This document shows, in pieces, positions 1 through 5,882 of a stretch of 21,344 nucleotides of DNA. A program made the translations under genes and the position numbers. The stretch is from Candidatus Uhrbacteria bacterium. GTDB lineage: Bacteria > Patescibacteriota > Patescibacteriia > UBA9934 > UBA11717. The stretch covers positions 1-21,344 of the forward strand of contig JABMPK010000067.1 in the NCBI GenBank assembly GCA_013203725.1. Reading direction: 5' to 3'. The notes beneath the pieces were generated by a model. The model had not been told where the DNA came from. It did not search any database and worked only from the letters and a program-made list of their open reading frames with translations. How positions within the stretch are numbered: the first letter of the stretch is position 1; every line of letters starts with the position of its first letter.

Positions 1-152
1 GTTTTGCTCATCGCGAAAGAGAATCCAACACCCAAGAGTGCAACTAAAGACAGTGTGAGAAAAAAATATCGCCCCAAAATCCAATGACGTGGCTTTGGGT
101 CAGGTTGAAGCTCAAAGTGATCTTCAAGAAGATTGATGCGATTGTCTGACAT
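1..152 (-). CDS. N-terminal part of a single-pass membrane protein (partial)
   Basis: The minus strand is open from an ATG at 152 to the window edge, giving about 50 residues. The product starts with a polar, probably cytoplasmic segment of about 30 residues (MSDNRINLLEDHFELQ...), then a hydrophobic stretch (YFFLTLSLVALLGVGFSF) that looks like an uncleaved signal anchor. This layout is common in LytR-CpsA-Psr wall-ligase-type proteins and in many CPR envelope proteins, but the domain that would identify it lies outside the window, so no function is assigned. There is no clear Shine-Dalgarno before the ATG. The gene is divergent from the retroelement target gene. The spacer 153-298 is AT-rich and I see nothing else in it. 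Confidence 0.6.
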   Translation of the reverse strand, partial: MSDNRINLLEDHFELQPDPKPRHWILGRYFFLTLSLVALLGVGFSFAMSK

Positions 153-298
153 TCAGGGGTAGTGTAGCGGAAAAAGGCCGGCGTGGAAAGGGGAGTTGAG
201 TGGCGTTAGTAATTGTAAAATATACAGGCTCCAATATCTTAAATAAGCCTGATATTTGACCTTGTTATTTCGATTACACGAGCCGGATGGTCAATTGC

Positions 299-327
299 TT
301 GACAAAATGGCTAATTTATACTATATT
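299..327 (+). promoter_or_regulatory. Sigma70-type promoter of the DGR target gene
   Basis: A perfect -35 box TTGACA (299-304), a 17-nt spacer and a -10 box TATATT (322-327, five of six consensus bases) predict a start near 334. The transcript would have a leader of about 160 nt before the preferred start codon at 493. This is the best-matching promoter in the window, so the target gene is probably well expressed. Confidence 0.75.
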
Positions 328-477
328 CAGGTGTAGTTCATTAATAATTCCCTAGTTTAATCTTTGTTGAATGCAGCTTTTTGAAGCTATATCATGGCCT
401 CAGTAAGCCGTATTCAACAAACAGGTCAGCCAGAATCTCACAGGTGTGGGAGAAAGGTAAGCCGACGGCGTATAGAA

Positions 478-484
478 AAGGAGG
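478..484 (+). promoter_or_regulatory. Strong Shine-Dalgarno that sets the start of the DGR target gene
   Basis: AAGGAGG at 478-484 stands 8 nt before the ATG at 493. It is the strongest ribosome binding site in the window and is the reason for choosing 493 over the upstream in-frame ATG at 394, which lacks such a site and would add 33 basic, unstructured-looking residues. Confidence 0.8.
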
Positions 485-492
485 CAAGCCAA

Positions 493-1320
493 ATGGCCAG
501 CCTTTACAGGATTGACAAGGGTACCGAACTCGAGCTCTTCCGCGTTCTGAACGGTGCGGGTTTAACGGCGGAGGAGGCCAAGAAGCTCAGCCAGCATCCG
601 AAGACGGTGGACGACATGCTCGAGACCATGCGGCGGCACGAGGCCTTCCGCCTCGTCCACGGACGGTTCACTCCGTTCGCGGACAAGATCGCGATGGTGA
701 AGGCATGGAACGGCGTCGACCCGAAGGATGTCACCGCTGCCGTCGAACTCGCTGACAGGAACGGTACTATTGCCGGCTTCAAGGCCGAGAGCCCGGACAA
801 TCCGCTCCTCGACCTGGTGATCGTACCCTGCCGTGAGAACGTTCCGACGACCCTGCTGTACGGGCGCAAGCACATGAAGGAGGCCTTCGACGGTCGGTTC
901 GACGAGTGGGAGGTGGCCTACGCTCAGGGTGTCGACGAGAACCGCGTCAAGCTGATCCCGGGTGCCCGTGAGTTCCGGCCCAACACCATCGTGGTGCAGG
1001 CTGTTGACTTCGGAGCCAACTGGGATCTGGAGAACGGCAACGTTCTGCACGACGTTCAGGAGGCGCAGGCCGGCAAACTGGCAGACTTCGCGGGGCTCTT
1101 CAACGCCTCGCAGAGCCCGAAGTGGGTGGAGCAGATGGACGGCACGAACGTCCCTTACGCGATCCTCGCCGCTCTCCTGCTCAGCGTGCCGGATTACGAC
1201 TCGTGGGCGTACTCGCCTGACGTCTGGCACGATGCCGGCGGGGCGAAGCTGCACGGCGACCACGTCGGCAGCCGGTTCCACGGGCACTCGATGGCAGTCG
1301 TCCGGGAGTACAAGAGCTAG
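493..1320 (+). CDS. DGR target protein with C-terminal variable, lectin-like region
   Basis: This is a 275-residue protein starting at the ATG after a strong AAGGAGG. No signal peptide or membrane helix is visible, so it looks cytoplasmic or non-classically exported. I recognise no enzyme motif in residues 1-230. Residues 232-273 are encoded by the variable region. Thirteen of these (234, 239, 240, 243, 247, 249, 250, 254, 256, 259, 260, 264 and 265) are at codons that differ from the template repeat, all through TR adenines; for example N234D, N240Y, N254H, N260S in the direction TR to VR. The protein ends ...SMAVVREYKS after an Arg/Ser-rich turn, which resembles the end of the C-type-lectin-like fold used by DGR targets to display variable residues. 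The inferred role is binding of a changing ligand that remains unidentified. The gene is much more GC-rich than its neighbours. A start at 394 (308 aa) is possible but less likely. Confidence 0.9.
   Translation: MASLYRIDKGTELELFRVLNGAGLTAEEAKKLSQHPKTVDDMLETMRRHEAFRLVHGRFTPFADKIAMVKAWNGVDPKDVTAAVELADRNGTIAGFKAESPDNPLLDLVIVPCRENVPTTLLYGRKHMKEAFDGRFDEWEVAYAQGVDENRVKLIPGAREFRPNTIVVQAVDFGANWDLENGNVLHDVQEAQAGKLADFAGLFNASQSPKWVEQMDGTNVPYAILAALLLSVPDYDSWAYSPDVWHDAGGAKLHGDHVGSRFHGHSMAVVREYKS
1185..1309 (+). repeat. DGR variable region (VR)
   Basis: This 125-bp segment at the 3' end of the target gene matches the template repeat at 1866-1990 with 13 substitutions and no indels. Every mismatch is at a TR adenine; the 94 non-adenine TR positions are all conserved and 18 of 31 adenines are unchanged. 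Eight of the changed codons are AAY in the template. The last 24 bp (1286-1309, starting ACTCGATGG and ending CGGGAGT) are identical in both copies and correspond in position to the IMH element where cDNA priming and homing start in characterised DGRs. Similarity stops sharply at both ends. Confidence 0.95.
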
Positions 1321-1351
1321 GAACTTGAAAGCTTGGCGCTCGGAGGATCTT

Positions 1352-1392
1352 GGGACTTGGCACTGTCGCTCGCGGGCGACGTGCCTTGTCCC
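1352..1392 (+). other. GC-rich hairpin downstream of VR
   Basis: GGGAC-TT-GGCAC (1352-1363) pairs with GTGCC-TT-GTCCC (1381-1392), with only a TT/TT internal loop, and an inner GTCGC/GCGAC stem (1365-1369, 1376-1380) closes a 6-nt loop. No T-run follows, so it is not a standard terminator. In BPP-1 a hairpin or cruciform just downstream of VR is needed for efficient target recognition. This one is 43 bp after the VR, so the same role is plausible but unproven. Positions 1393-1508 hold nothing else that I can support. Confidence 0.6.
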
Positions 1393-1508
1393 TTGACCCT
1401 TCGTTCGCGCCTGTCCGCCGTAGCTCGGTGAGCGAAGGTGGGAAGCGAACTCGCCACGTAGAATCGTTTTGCGATCACGTGGCACGGCGGCATCTGGACA
1501 TGCGCTCT

Positions 1509-1546
1509 GAAGAGCGTCATCTCTCCCAGGTGCCGCTCTTCTTTTT
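1509..1546 (+). terminator. Rho-independent terminator of the DGR target gene
   Basis: GAAGAGCG (1509-1516) pairs with CGCTCTTC (1534-1541) across a 17-nt loop and is followed by TTTTT (1542-1546). An alternative short hairpin (1503-1508 with 1511-1516) competes for the left arm. It separates the target transcript from the template-repeat transcript. Confidence 0.65.
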
Positions 1547-1556
1547 CTAAAAATTG

Positions 1557-1565
1557 TGAGATAAT
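1557..1565 (+). promoter_or_regulatory. Possible extended -10 promoter for the template-repeat RNA
   Basis: TGAGATAAT (1557-1565) fits the extended -10 form TGnTATAAT with one mismatch. It lies just after the target-gene terminator, where a separate promoter for TR RNA would be expected. No good -35 box is present; the usual position falls in the terminator arm and T-run. Confidence 0.35.
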
Positions 1566-1865
1566 ACAAACGGAGAGTAGGTTAGTGAACTGATGTTCAG
1601 TCACCGTCGCTAAAGCTATGGCGGCCAGGCGGATATTAGTCACCGAAATCTCTTGCAATCCCAATATATCACCAGAATTTTGTTTTCTCTCGAAATCAAG
1701 AGTGTGTGATGTGGATTGACGAGTACTCCGCATTGCTTTTTGGAATCGGCCGTTGTTAAAACTATGTCTAGCAGGTTGACCTGCCAATGGATTGGGTTTC
1801 GCATAAAATTCAAAACATGGATGCGTCTATGTTTGGTGTCTTGGACGAAGGCGATGTGAAGAGGA

Positions 1866-1990
1866 CGTGCCGAATTACGACTCGTGGACGAACTCGCCTA
1901 ACGTCTGGCACAATGCCGACAGGGCGAAGCTGAACGGCAACCACGTCGACAACCGGTTCCACAGGAACTCGATGGCAGTCGTCCGGGAGT
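1866..1990 (+). repeat. DGR template repeat (TR)
   Basis: This 125-bp copy is related to the VR at a fixed offset of 681 bp. It contains 31 adenines, grouped in eight AAY codons when read in the target frame, the codon class that gives the widest amino-acid range without stop codons when adenines are randomised. It has no start codon context or ribosome binding site, so it is a template and not a decayed gene. Mutational decay would not put all 13 differences at adenines of this copy. Confidence 0.95.
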
Positions 1991-1995
1991 CCCCG

Positions 1996-2030
1996 TTAAA
2001 AGCAAAGGAGCGCGTTATTGCGCTCCTTTG
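1996..2030 (-). terminator. Stem-loop between TR and avd, likely terminator of avd
   Basis: CAAAGGAGCGC (2003-2013) and GCGCTCCTTTG (2020-2030) form a perfect 11-bp stem with a 6-nt loop. On the minus strand it is followed by C-TTTT (2001-1998), and it starts 3 nt after the avd stop codon, which makes it a good Rho-independent terminator for avd. On the plus strand it would also cap the TR transcript, without a T-run. Confidence 0.7.
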
Positions 2031-2032
2031 TA

Positions 2033-2389
2033 CTAACCAGCGTGCTTTATCCATCCGCCAAGCATTTTACCCGCTTCAACAAGTCTCGACTCAGTCTTCA
2101 AATACTGAACATTCGTAATGCATTTACAGTCTTTCGATAACCGAACAAGAAGTTTGGTGAGATCGATTTTTGCACTCGCTTGTTTTAAATGTGGTAATTT
2201 GTCCGTTGTCTTTGCAGATGAGGCAGCAGAGAGTAGAAGTCCGAGGATGTCGAGCAGGTGTTTAGAAACCATTTCTCCAAGTGTGTACCGTTGTGTCTTG
2301 GGGAACTTTATTAAAACTTCATTCCACACCACGTAAGTATCGTAAAGTGTATGAACAATCGGTATGTCGCCAGGACCTCCACCGAGCAA
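2033..2389 (-). CDS. avd: Avd-like DGR accessory protein (four-helix bundle)
   Basis: The 118-residue reading frame resembles the bAvd/four-helix-bundle family, the positively charged pentameric partner that binds DGR reverse transcriptase and TR RNA. Visible family marks are DIPIVHTLYD at the start of helix 1, KTQRYTLGE before helix 2, a hydrophobic helix ending in SAASSAK, KIDLTKLLVRLSKD in helix 3, and a C-terminal GKMLGGWIKHAG. The core covers about 110 residues, the usual family length. The start is unclear: TTG at 2389 opens the frame but has only a weak ribosome site, while a GGAGG lies inside the frame about 10 nt before an ATA codon (residue 9), where family members usually begin. 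The gene is antisense to RT and TR, overlaps the annotated RT start by 26 bp and ends in a strong hairpin. This orientation is unusual, since avd is normally co-directional. Confidence 0.85.
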   Translation of the reverse strand: MLGGGPGDIPIVHTLYDTYVVWNEVLIKFPKTQRYTLGEMVSKHLLDILGLLLSAASSAKTTDKLPHLKQASAKIDLTKLLVRLSKDCKCITNVQYLKTESRLVEAGKMLGGWIKHAG

Positions 2390-3410
2390 CTTTCGCTCTT
2401 TCCTATTGGTGCGGGGGGGGGTTAGAGATATTGGTATTCATAGGTCAGATTATTATGATTTATTTTCGCGGATCACTTCAATAGAAAACCTTTTTATCGC
2501 ATGGGAGCGTTTTCGTAAAGGCAAGCGAAGTCGACAAGATGTAATGTTCTTTGAACGATATCTTGAAGATAATCTGTTTGCTTTGCAAGCTGAGCTTGCC
2601 TCGGGCGTTTACCAACATAGTCCCTATGATCGATTTACCATTCATGATCCAAAACAACGAACTATTCACAAGGCCGATGTGAAAGATCGAGTTGTGCATC
2701 AAGCAATTGTAAACGTAATCGAGCTAATCTTTGAAAAAAGATTTATTTATGACAGTTATTCCTGTCGGGTAGGAAAAGGTACGCATGCTGCAATACGACG
2801 TCTACAAACTTTCCTTCGTAAACCTTCTGCGAACAACACGAGGACAATCTATGTATTGAAGTGTGATATAAGAAAGTTCTTTGCGAGTGTGAACCATGAA
2901 ACGCTCAAGAAATTAATAATCCAACGGGTAGATGATCCAAAAACATTAGACCTCCTGACTGGTATTATTGAAAGCTTTTCCACGTCACATGGAACAGGGA
3001 TTCCTCTTGGCAACCTTACAAGTCAATTATTCGCAAATATCTATCTTCACGAGCTTGATTGGTATGTAAAACAGGAGTTACGTGTAAAACATTATATTAG
3101 ATATTGCGATGATTTCGTATTGTTGTCTTCTTCTAAACACGAATGCTTAGCATGGGTAGAATTAGTAAATGCGTTTTTGAAGGAAAAACTTAGTATGCAA
3201 CTCCACCCGAACAAAATTAGCGTTAGAACGTGGACGCAAGGTGTGGATTTTTTAGGCTACGTAGTTCTGCCTCATTCAATAATTATTCGTCCCTCAACAG
3301 CGCGGCGTGCACTTCGTTGTTCGAATACAGAAAATAAATCTTCGTATCTTGGCTTATGTAAGCATGCGGATGCTTACAGGTTGGAGAATGCAATAAAGAA
3401 CGCAACTTAA
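2364..3410 (+). CDS. DGR reverse transcriptase
   Basis: This is a 348-residue RNA-directed DNA polymerase of the DGR/CPR type. The early block ENLFIAWERFRKGKR and the HKADVKDRVVHQAI segment are typical of the family. Motif A is KCDIRKFF (Asp168) and motif C is RYCDDFVLL (Asp249, Asp250), giving the catalytic aspartates. The motif LGNLTSQ (Ser220-Gln221) carries SQ in place of the SP found in most retroviral and group II RTs, a hallmark of DGR enzymes. The family C-terminus SSYLGLCKHADAYRL is present. There is no maturase or endonuclease domain, and the length is normal. The start is uncertain: ATG 2364 overlaps avd on the other strand, while GTG 2409 is an alternative. A run of nine G (2413-2421) lies in codons 17-20. 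The gene is more AT-rich than the target. It presumably copies TR RNA with adenine-specific errors. Confidence 0.93.
   Translation: MSPGPPPSNFRSFLLVRGGVRDIGIHRSDYYDLFSRITSIENLFIAWERFRKGKRSRQDVMFFERYLEDNLFALQAELASGVYQHSPYDRFTIHDPKQRTIHKADVKDRVVHQAIVNVIELIFEKRFIYDSYSCRVGKGTHAAIRRLQTFLRKPSANNTRTIYVLKCDIRKFFASVNHETLKKLIIQRVDDPKTLDLLTGIIESFSTSHGTGIPLGNLTSQLFANIYLHELDWYVKQELRVKHYIRYCDDFVLLSSSKHECLAWVELVNAFLKEKLSMQLHPNKISVRTWTQGVDFLGYVVLPHSIIIRPSTARRALRCSNTENKSSYLGLCKHADAYRLENAIKNAT
2452..2481 (-). promoter_or_regulatory. Possible promoter for avd inside the RT gene
   Basis: On the minus strand, TTGAAG (2481-2476) and CATAAT (2457-2452) are separated by 18 nt, predicting a start about 55 nt before the avd frame. 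Both boxes are only partial matches and the site lies inside the RT coding sequence, so this is tentative. Confidence 0.3.
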
Positions 3411-3429
3411 AGCAGTCTCCTTCAGCCCC

Positions 3430-3458
3430 TTGATTTTATCAAAAATACGTGGTATACT
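3430..3458 (+). promoter_or_regulatory. Promoter of lepB-hisS
   Basis: TTGATT (3430-3435), a 17-nt spacer and TATACT (3453-3458) form a good sigma70-type promoter, with a predicted start near 3465, about 17 nt before the lepB ATG. It shows that the housekeeping pair is independent of the retroelement upstream. Confidence 0.65.
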
Positions 3459-3481
3459 GCGGCTATTCATAGGTTTTACAC

Positions 3482-4132
3482 ATGAAATGGAAAAAGCGAG
3501 ATAGCACCGATGAGGGGCTGGATCCACAGGATTCAAACTCAGTGGTTGTTAAGATATTTGGACCCACTATTGGTGGGATCCTTTTATTCATTATAGAGAT
3601 AGTTCAGATTGTTGTAATAGCCGCAGCAATCATAATCCCAATACGTTTCTTCCTCGTTCAACCATTTTACGTGAGAGGAGCATCTATGGAGCCCTCCTTC
3701 TATGATAGAGAGTATCTGCTCATAGACGAAATATCGTATCGCTTTTCAGAGCCCCATCGAGGCGACGTTGTCGTGTTCCGATACCCAAGAGACACAAGCG
3801 AATTCTTTATCAAGAGAATTATCGGATTACCTGGGGATACGGTTGATGTCAAAGGTGGTAAAGTTATTGTGACAAACGAAGATAACGAGGGCGGGGCGGT
3901 ACTGGAGGAAGAATACACAGATCACGTGGTGACGCCTGGGGACGATCACGTCAAGCTCAATCCAGATGAGTACTTCCTGATGGGAGACAATAGAACAGCA
4001 AGCATGGATTCAAGAAGCTTTGGTCCGGTGAAGGAAGAATACTTTGTCGGCAAGGTGTGGCTAAGAGGATTACCAGTGAGCTCGTTCTGGGTTTTTGACA
4101 GACCAGTTTATGACGAAATTATCGTTGAATAG
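3482..4132 (+). CDS. lepB: Signal peptidase I
   Basis: This 216-residue membrane serine protease removes signal peptides from exported preproteins at the outer face of the cytoplasmic membrane. A membrane anchor covers about residues 30-55, preceded by a charged cytoplasmic segment. The catalytic Ser68 is in RGASMEPSF and the general-base Lys111 in FFIKRIIGLPGD, the standard Ser-Lys dyad boxes. The conserved box E is present as YFLMGDNR followed by SMDSRSFGPV. The length is normal for a single-anchor bacterial enzyme. It is followed by hisS after 17 nt and is probably co-transcribed with it. It is the natural processing enzyme for the large exported proteins further downstream (VASA|Q and ALA|Q cleavage sites), though this link is inference. 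Confidence 0.96.
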   Translation: MKWKKRDSTDEGLDPQDSNSVVVKIFGPTIGGILLFIIEIVQIVVIAAAIIIPIRFFLVQPFYVRGASMEPSFYDREYLLIDEISYRFSEPHRGDVVVFRYPRDTSEFFIKRIIGLPGDTVDVKGGKVIVTNEDNEGGAVLEEEYTDHVVTPGDDHVKLNPDEYFLMGDNRTASMDSRSFGPVKEEYFVGKVWLRGLPVSSFWVFDRPVYDEIIVE

Positions 4133-4149
4133 ATCAACTAACTGTATAT

Positions 4150-5478
4150 ATGGCAACTGAAAATAAGGAAGAAGAGACAGCGGTGAAGAGAGTGAAGACG
4201 CCCGAGACGCTTCGAGGAATGAAGGACATTCTTCCAGATGAGCAAATATATTGGGAGTACTTCAGACGCAGAGCACGAGAGATTTCCGAAGCATATAGTT
4301 TTGGACGTATTGACATGCCGATTCTTGAGGACGAGAAGTTGTTTGTTCGTACAGTTGGAAAGCAGACAGACATTGTAGAGAAGGAGCTTTATAATTTTGT
4401 AGACAAGGGGGAGTCAAAGGTTGCTTTGCGACCAGAGGCTACTGCGTCTGCAGTGCGTGCGTACATCAATCACGGAATGTTGAACCTTCCACAGCCTGTA
4501 AAGCTTTGGTACATGGGGCCAATGTTCCGATATGACCGTCCACAATCTGGACGATACCGACAGTTCCATCAGTATGGTTTGGAGGTAATTGGTGGGGCAG
4601 ATGCGGTTATTGATGCTCAGCTAATTTTGATTGCAATCAAATTGTTTGAAGACATTGGGTTGAAGGTTAAGGTTGAGATTAACTCCATCGGTACTGCGGT
4701 AACTCGTCAGGAGTATAAGATAGAATTGGTTGCGTATGCTCGAAAGCATCGTAAGGAGTTGTGTGAAGACTGTACGCGACGTCTTGCACGAAATCCTTTG
4801 CGACTTCTTGATTGTAAAGCAACTGGTTGTCGTGCCGTCATGAAGGATGCGCCACAGATCTTGGATTGGTTGGATGATGATTCGAAGCAGCACTTCATGA
4901 CGTTGATTGAGTACTTGGATGAGATAAGTGTTCCGTACGTATTGAACCCACACCTAGTGCGTGGACTCGACTACTACAACCGAACAGTGTTCGAAGTCGT
5001 GCCAGACCGTGGGGACGACGTTGAGTTGGGGTCACAGTCAGCTCTCGCGGCAGGTGGTCGCTATGACGGACTTGTTGAGCAGCTTGGCGGAAGGGAGGAA
5101 ACTGCAGCTGTTGGCTTGGCGATTGGTATTGAACGAGCGATTTTGGAGATGAAGCAGCAGGGGGTTGAACCACCACCATTGCCACGACCCGATATTTTCT
5201 TTGCACAGATCGGTGCAGAGGCACGTCGTCTAGCTTTGCGACATTTTGAGGAGGTTCGCGCGGCAGGATTCAATGTGGTTGAAGCGTTTGGAAAGGCGAG
5301 CCTGAAGGCTCAGCTGGAAGCATCAAACAAGGTGGATGCTCGGTTCACGATCATTCTCGGACAGTTGGAGGTTCAGGACGGCACTATTATCGTTCGCGAT
5401 ATGGAGTCTGGGGCTCAGGAGACTATTCCAATGGACCAGATGCTGGATTATCTAAAGAAAGAGATGGCTCGGAAGTAA
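4150..5478 (+). CDS. hisS: Histidyl-tRNA synthetase
   Basis: This 442-residue class II aminoacyl-tRNA synthetase charges tRNA-His in the cytoplasm. The N-terminal block LRGMKDILPDE is followed by LRPEATASAVRAY (about residue 94), motif 2 as MFRYDRPQSGRYRQFHQYG (about 125-143), the histidine-specific LVRGLDYYNRTVFEV (about 270) and motif 3 as AVGLAIGIERAI (about 320-331). An anticodon-binding alpha/beta domain follows, ending near the C-terminus with LKKEMARK. The length is normal. A short charged N-terminal extension of about 17 residues comes before the usual start, and no Shine-Dalgarno is seen before the ATG. It is the second gene of the lepB operon. Confidence 0.97.
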   Translation: MATENKEEETAVKRVKTPETLRGMKDILPDEQIYWEYFRRRAREISEAYSFGRIDMPILEDEKLFVRTVGKQTDIVEKELYNFVDKGESKVALRPEATASAVRAYINHGMLNLPQPVKLWYMGPMFRYDRPQSGRYRQFHQYGLEVIGGADAVIDAQLILIAIKLFEDIGLKVKVEINSIGTAVTRQEYKIELVAYARKHRKELCEDCTRRLARNPLRLLDCKATGCRAVMKDAPQILDWLDDDSKQHFMTLIEYLDEISVPYVLNPHLVRGLDYYNRTVFEVVPDRGDDVELGSQSALAAGGRYDGLVEQLGGREETAAVGLAIGIERAILEMKQQGVEPPPLPRPDIFFAQIGAEARRLALRHFEEVRAAGFNVVEAFGKASLKAQLEASNKVDARFTIILGQLEVQDGTIIVRDMESGAQETIPMDQMLDYLKKEMARK

Positions 5479-5512
5479 AGAATGCAAACTTTGACCAACC
5501 TTGGTGCTTTCC

Positions 5513-5541
5513 TTGACTTATTCAGTGTATATTGCTAGTAT
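5513..5541 (+). promoter_or_regulatory. Promoter of rpsU
   Basis: TTGACT (5513-5518), a 17-nt spacer and TAGTAT (5536-5541) give a good sigma70-type promoter about 30 nt before the rpsU ATG. It sits between hisS and rpsU, so rpsU has its own transcript. Confidence 0.6.
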
Positions 5542-5574
5542 TGCACCATTGTTGAAAAGAGGGAATATATTATT

Positions 5575-5823
5575 ATGGCATTTGATGTAAAACGAAAACA
5601 AGGAGAAAGCTTTGACGGAATGTTTCGACGTTTCCAACGTCGTGTACAGCAAGGTGGACTTATTAAGGAAGTGCGCCGACGCAAGGTGCGGGACGATATA
5701 CCAAATCAGAATTTGGTTAAGTTCAAGAAAGTGCGTGGCATGAAGATTGCTACAAAGCGTGCTTGGTTGATTAAGACCGGAAAGAATACAGAAGACGATT
5801 TTCGACGAAAACGAAGACGATAA
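5575..5823 (+). CDS. rpsU: 30S ribosomal protein bS21
   Basis: This 82-residue, strongly basic protein belongs to the small-subunit protein bS21 family, which sits near the anti-Shine-Dalgarno end of 16S rRNA. The diagnostic part is the N-terminal GESFDGMFRRFQRRVQQGGL followed by a basic helix with KEVRRRK, and the C-terminus ends in an Arg/Lys tail (DDFRRKRRR). It is about 10-20 residues longer than the typical Escherichia coli form, which is common outside Proteobacteria. It is monocistronic, with its own promoter and a strong terminator. Confidence 0.92.
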   Translation: MAFDVKRKQGESFDGMFRRFQRRVQQGGLIKEVRRRKVRDDIPNQNLVKFKKVRGMKIATKRAWLIKTGKNTEDDFRRKRRR

Positions 5824-5830
5824 TGGACAG

Positions 5831-5864
5831 CGACCGTGCCCTTTGCGAAGGGTGTGGTCGTTTT
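5831..5864 (+). terminator. Rho-independent terminator of rpsU
   Basis: CGACCGTGCCCTT (5831-5843) pairs over 13 bp, three of them G-T wobbles, with AAGGGTGTGGTCG (5848-5860) around a TGCG tetraloop, followed by TTTTCT. It starts 8 nt after the rpsU stop codon. Confidence 0.85.
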
Positions 5865-5865
5865 C

Positions 5866-5874
5866 TGTTATAAT
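5866..5874 (+). promoter_or_regulatory. Extended -10 promoter of yqeY
   Basis: TGTTATAAT (5866-5874) is a perfect extended -10 (TGn plus TATAAT) placed immediately after the rpsU terminator. The -35 position falls in the terminator stem and is not consensus, as extended -10 promoters allow. The predicted start near 5881 falls at the left edge of the palindromic leader. Confidence 0.6.
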
Positions 5875-5882
5875 GCAAGGAG

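Larger units (their letters stand above)
1572..2030 (+). ncRNA. Presumed template-repeat RNA of the DGR
   Basis: Positions 1572-1865 contain no credible gene and lead directly into the template repeat, and a strong stem-loop at 2003-2030 could end or protect the RNA. Characterised DGRs transcribe TR with flanking sequence that binds RT and Avd, so a non-coding RNA of this extent is expected. Both ends are inferred. A short stem (TGAAC...GTTCA near 1586-1600) is visible near the 5' end, with no further recognisable structure. Confidence 0.4.
299..3410 (+). mobile_element. Diversity-generating retroelement (DGR) cassette
   Basis: All the parts of a DGR lie together: a target gene with a 3'-terminal variable region (1185-1309), a template repeat (1866-1990) at a constant offset of 681 bp, an Avd-like accessory gene (2033-2389, minus strand) and a reverse transcriptase (2364-3410). 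The decisive evidence is the VR/TR comparison: 13 substitutions over 125 bp, each at a TR adenine (10 A to G, 2 A to C, 1 A to T). DGRs of this type are known from phage BPP-1 and are common in CPR genomes. The cassette lies between a membrane-protein gene and lepB. I see no terminal repeats, integrase or target-site duplication. The target gene is clearly more GC-rich than the RT gene, which suggests a mosaic origin. Confidence 0.93.

Noticed and set aside
562..1569. Long minus-strand frame (335 aa) opposite the target gene
   Set aside because: It is an antisense shadow caused by the GC-rich codons of the target gene. The Arg/Val/Pro-rich product resembles no family, and the terminator and promoters fit the plus strand.
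1317..1787. Minus-strand frame of 156 aa between target and TR
   Set aside because: It runs through the post-VR hairpin and the terminator, its product looks random, and it has no ribosome binding site.
1867..2118. Small gene starting in the template repeat
   Set aside because: It is the template repeat read in the target frame. It lacks a ribosome binding site, and the differences from the target gene are all at adenines, so it is a template and not a gene or pseudogene.
2364..3410. RT as part of a group II intron or retron
   Set aside because: There is no maturase or endonuclease domain and no intron or msr/msd structure was seen. The SQ motif, Avd-like neighbour and VR/TR pair all point to a DGR.
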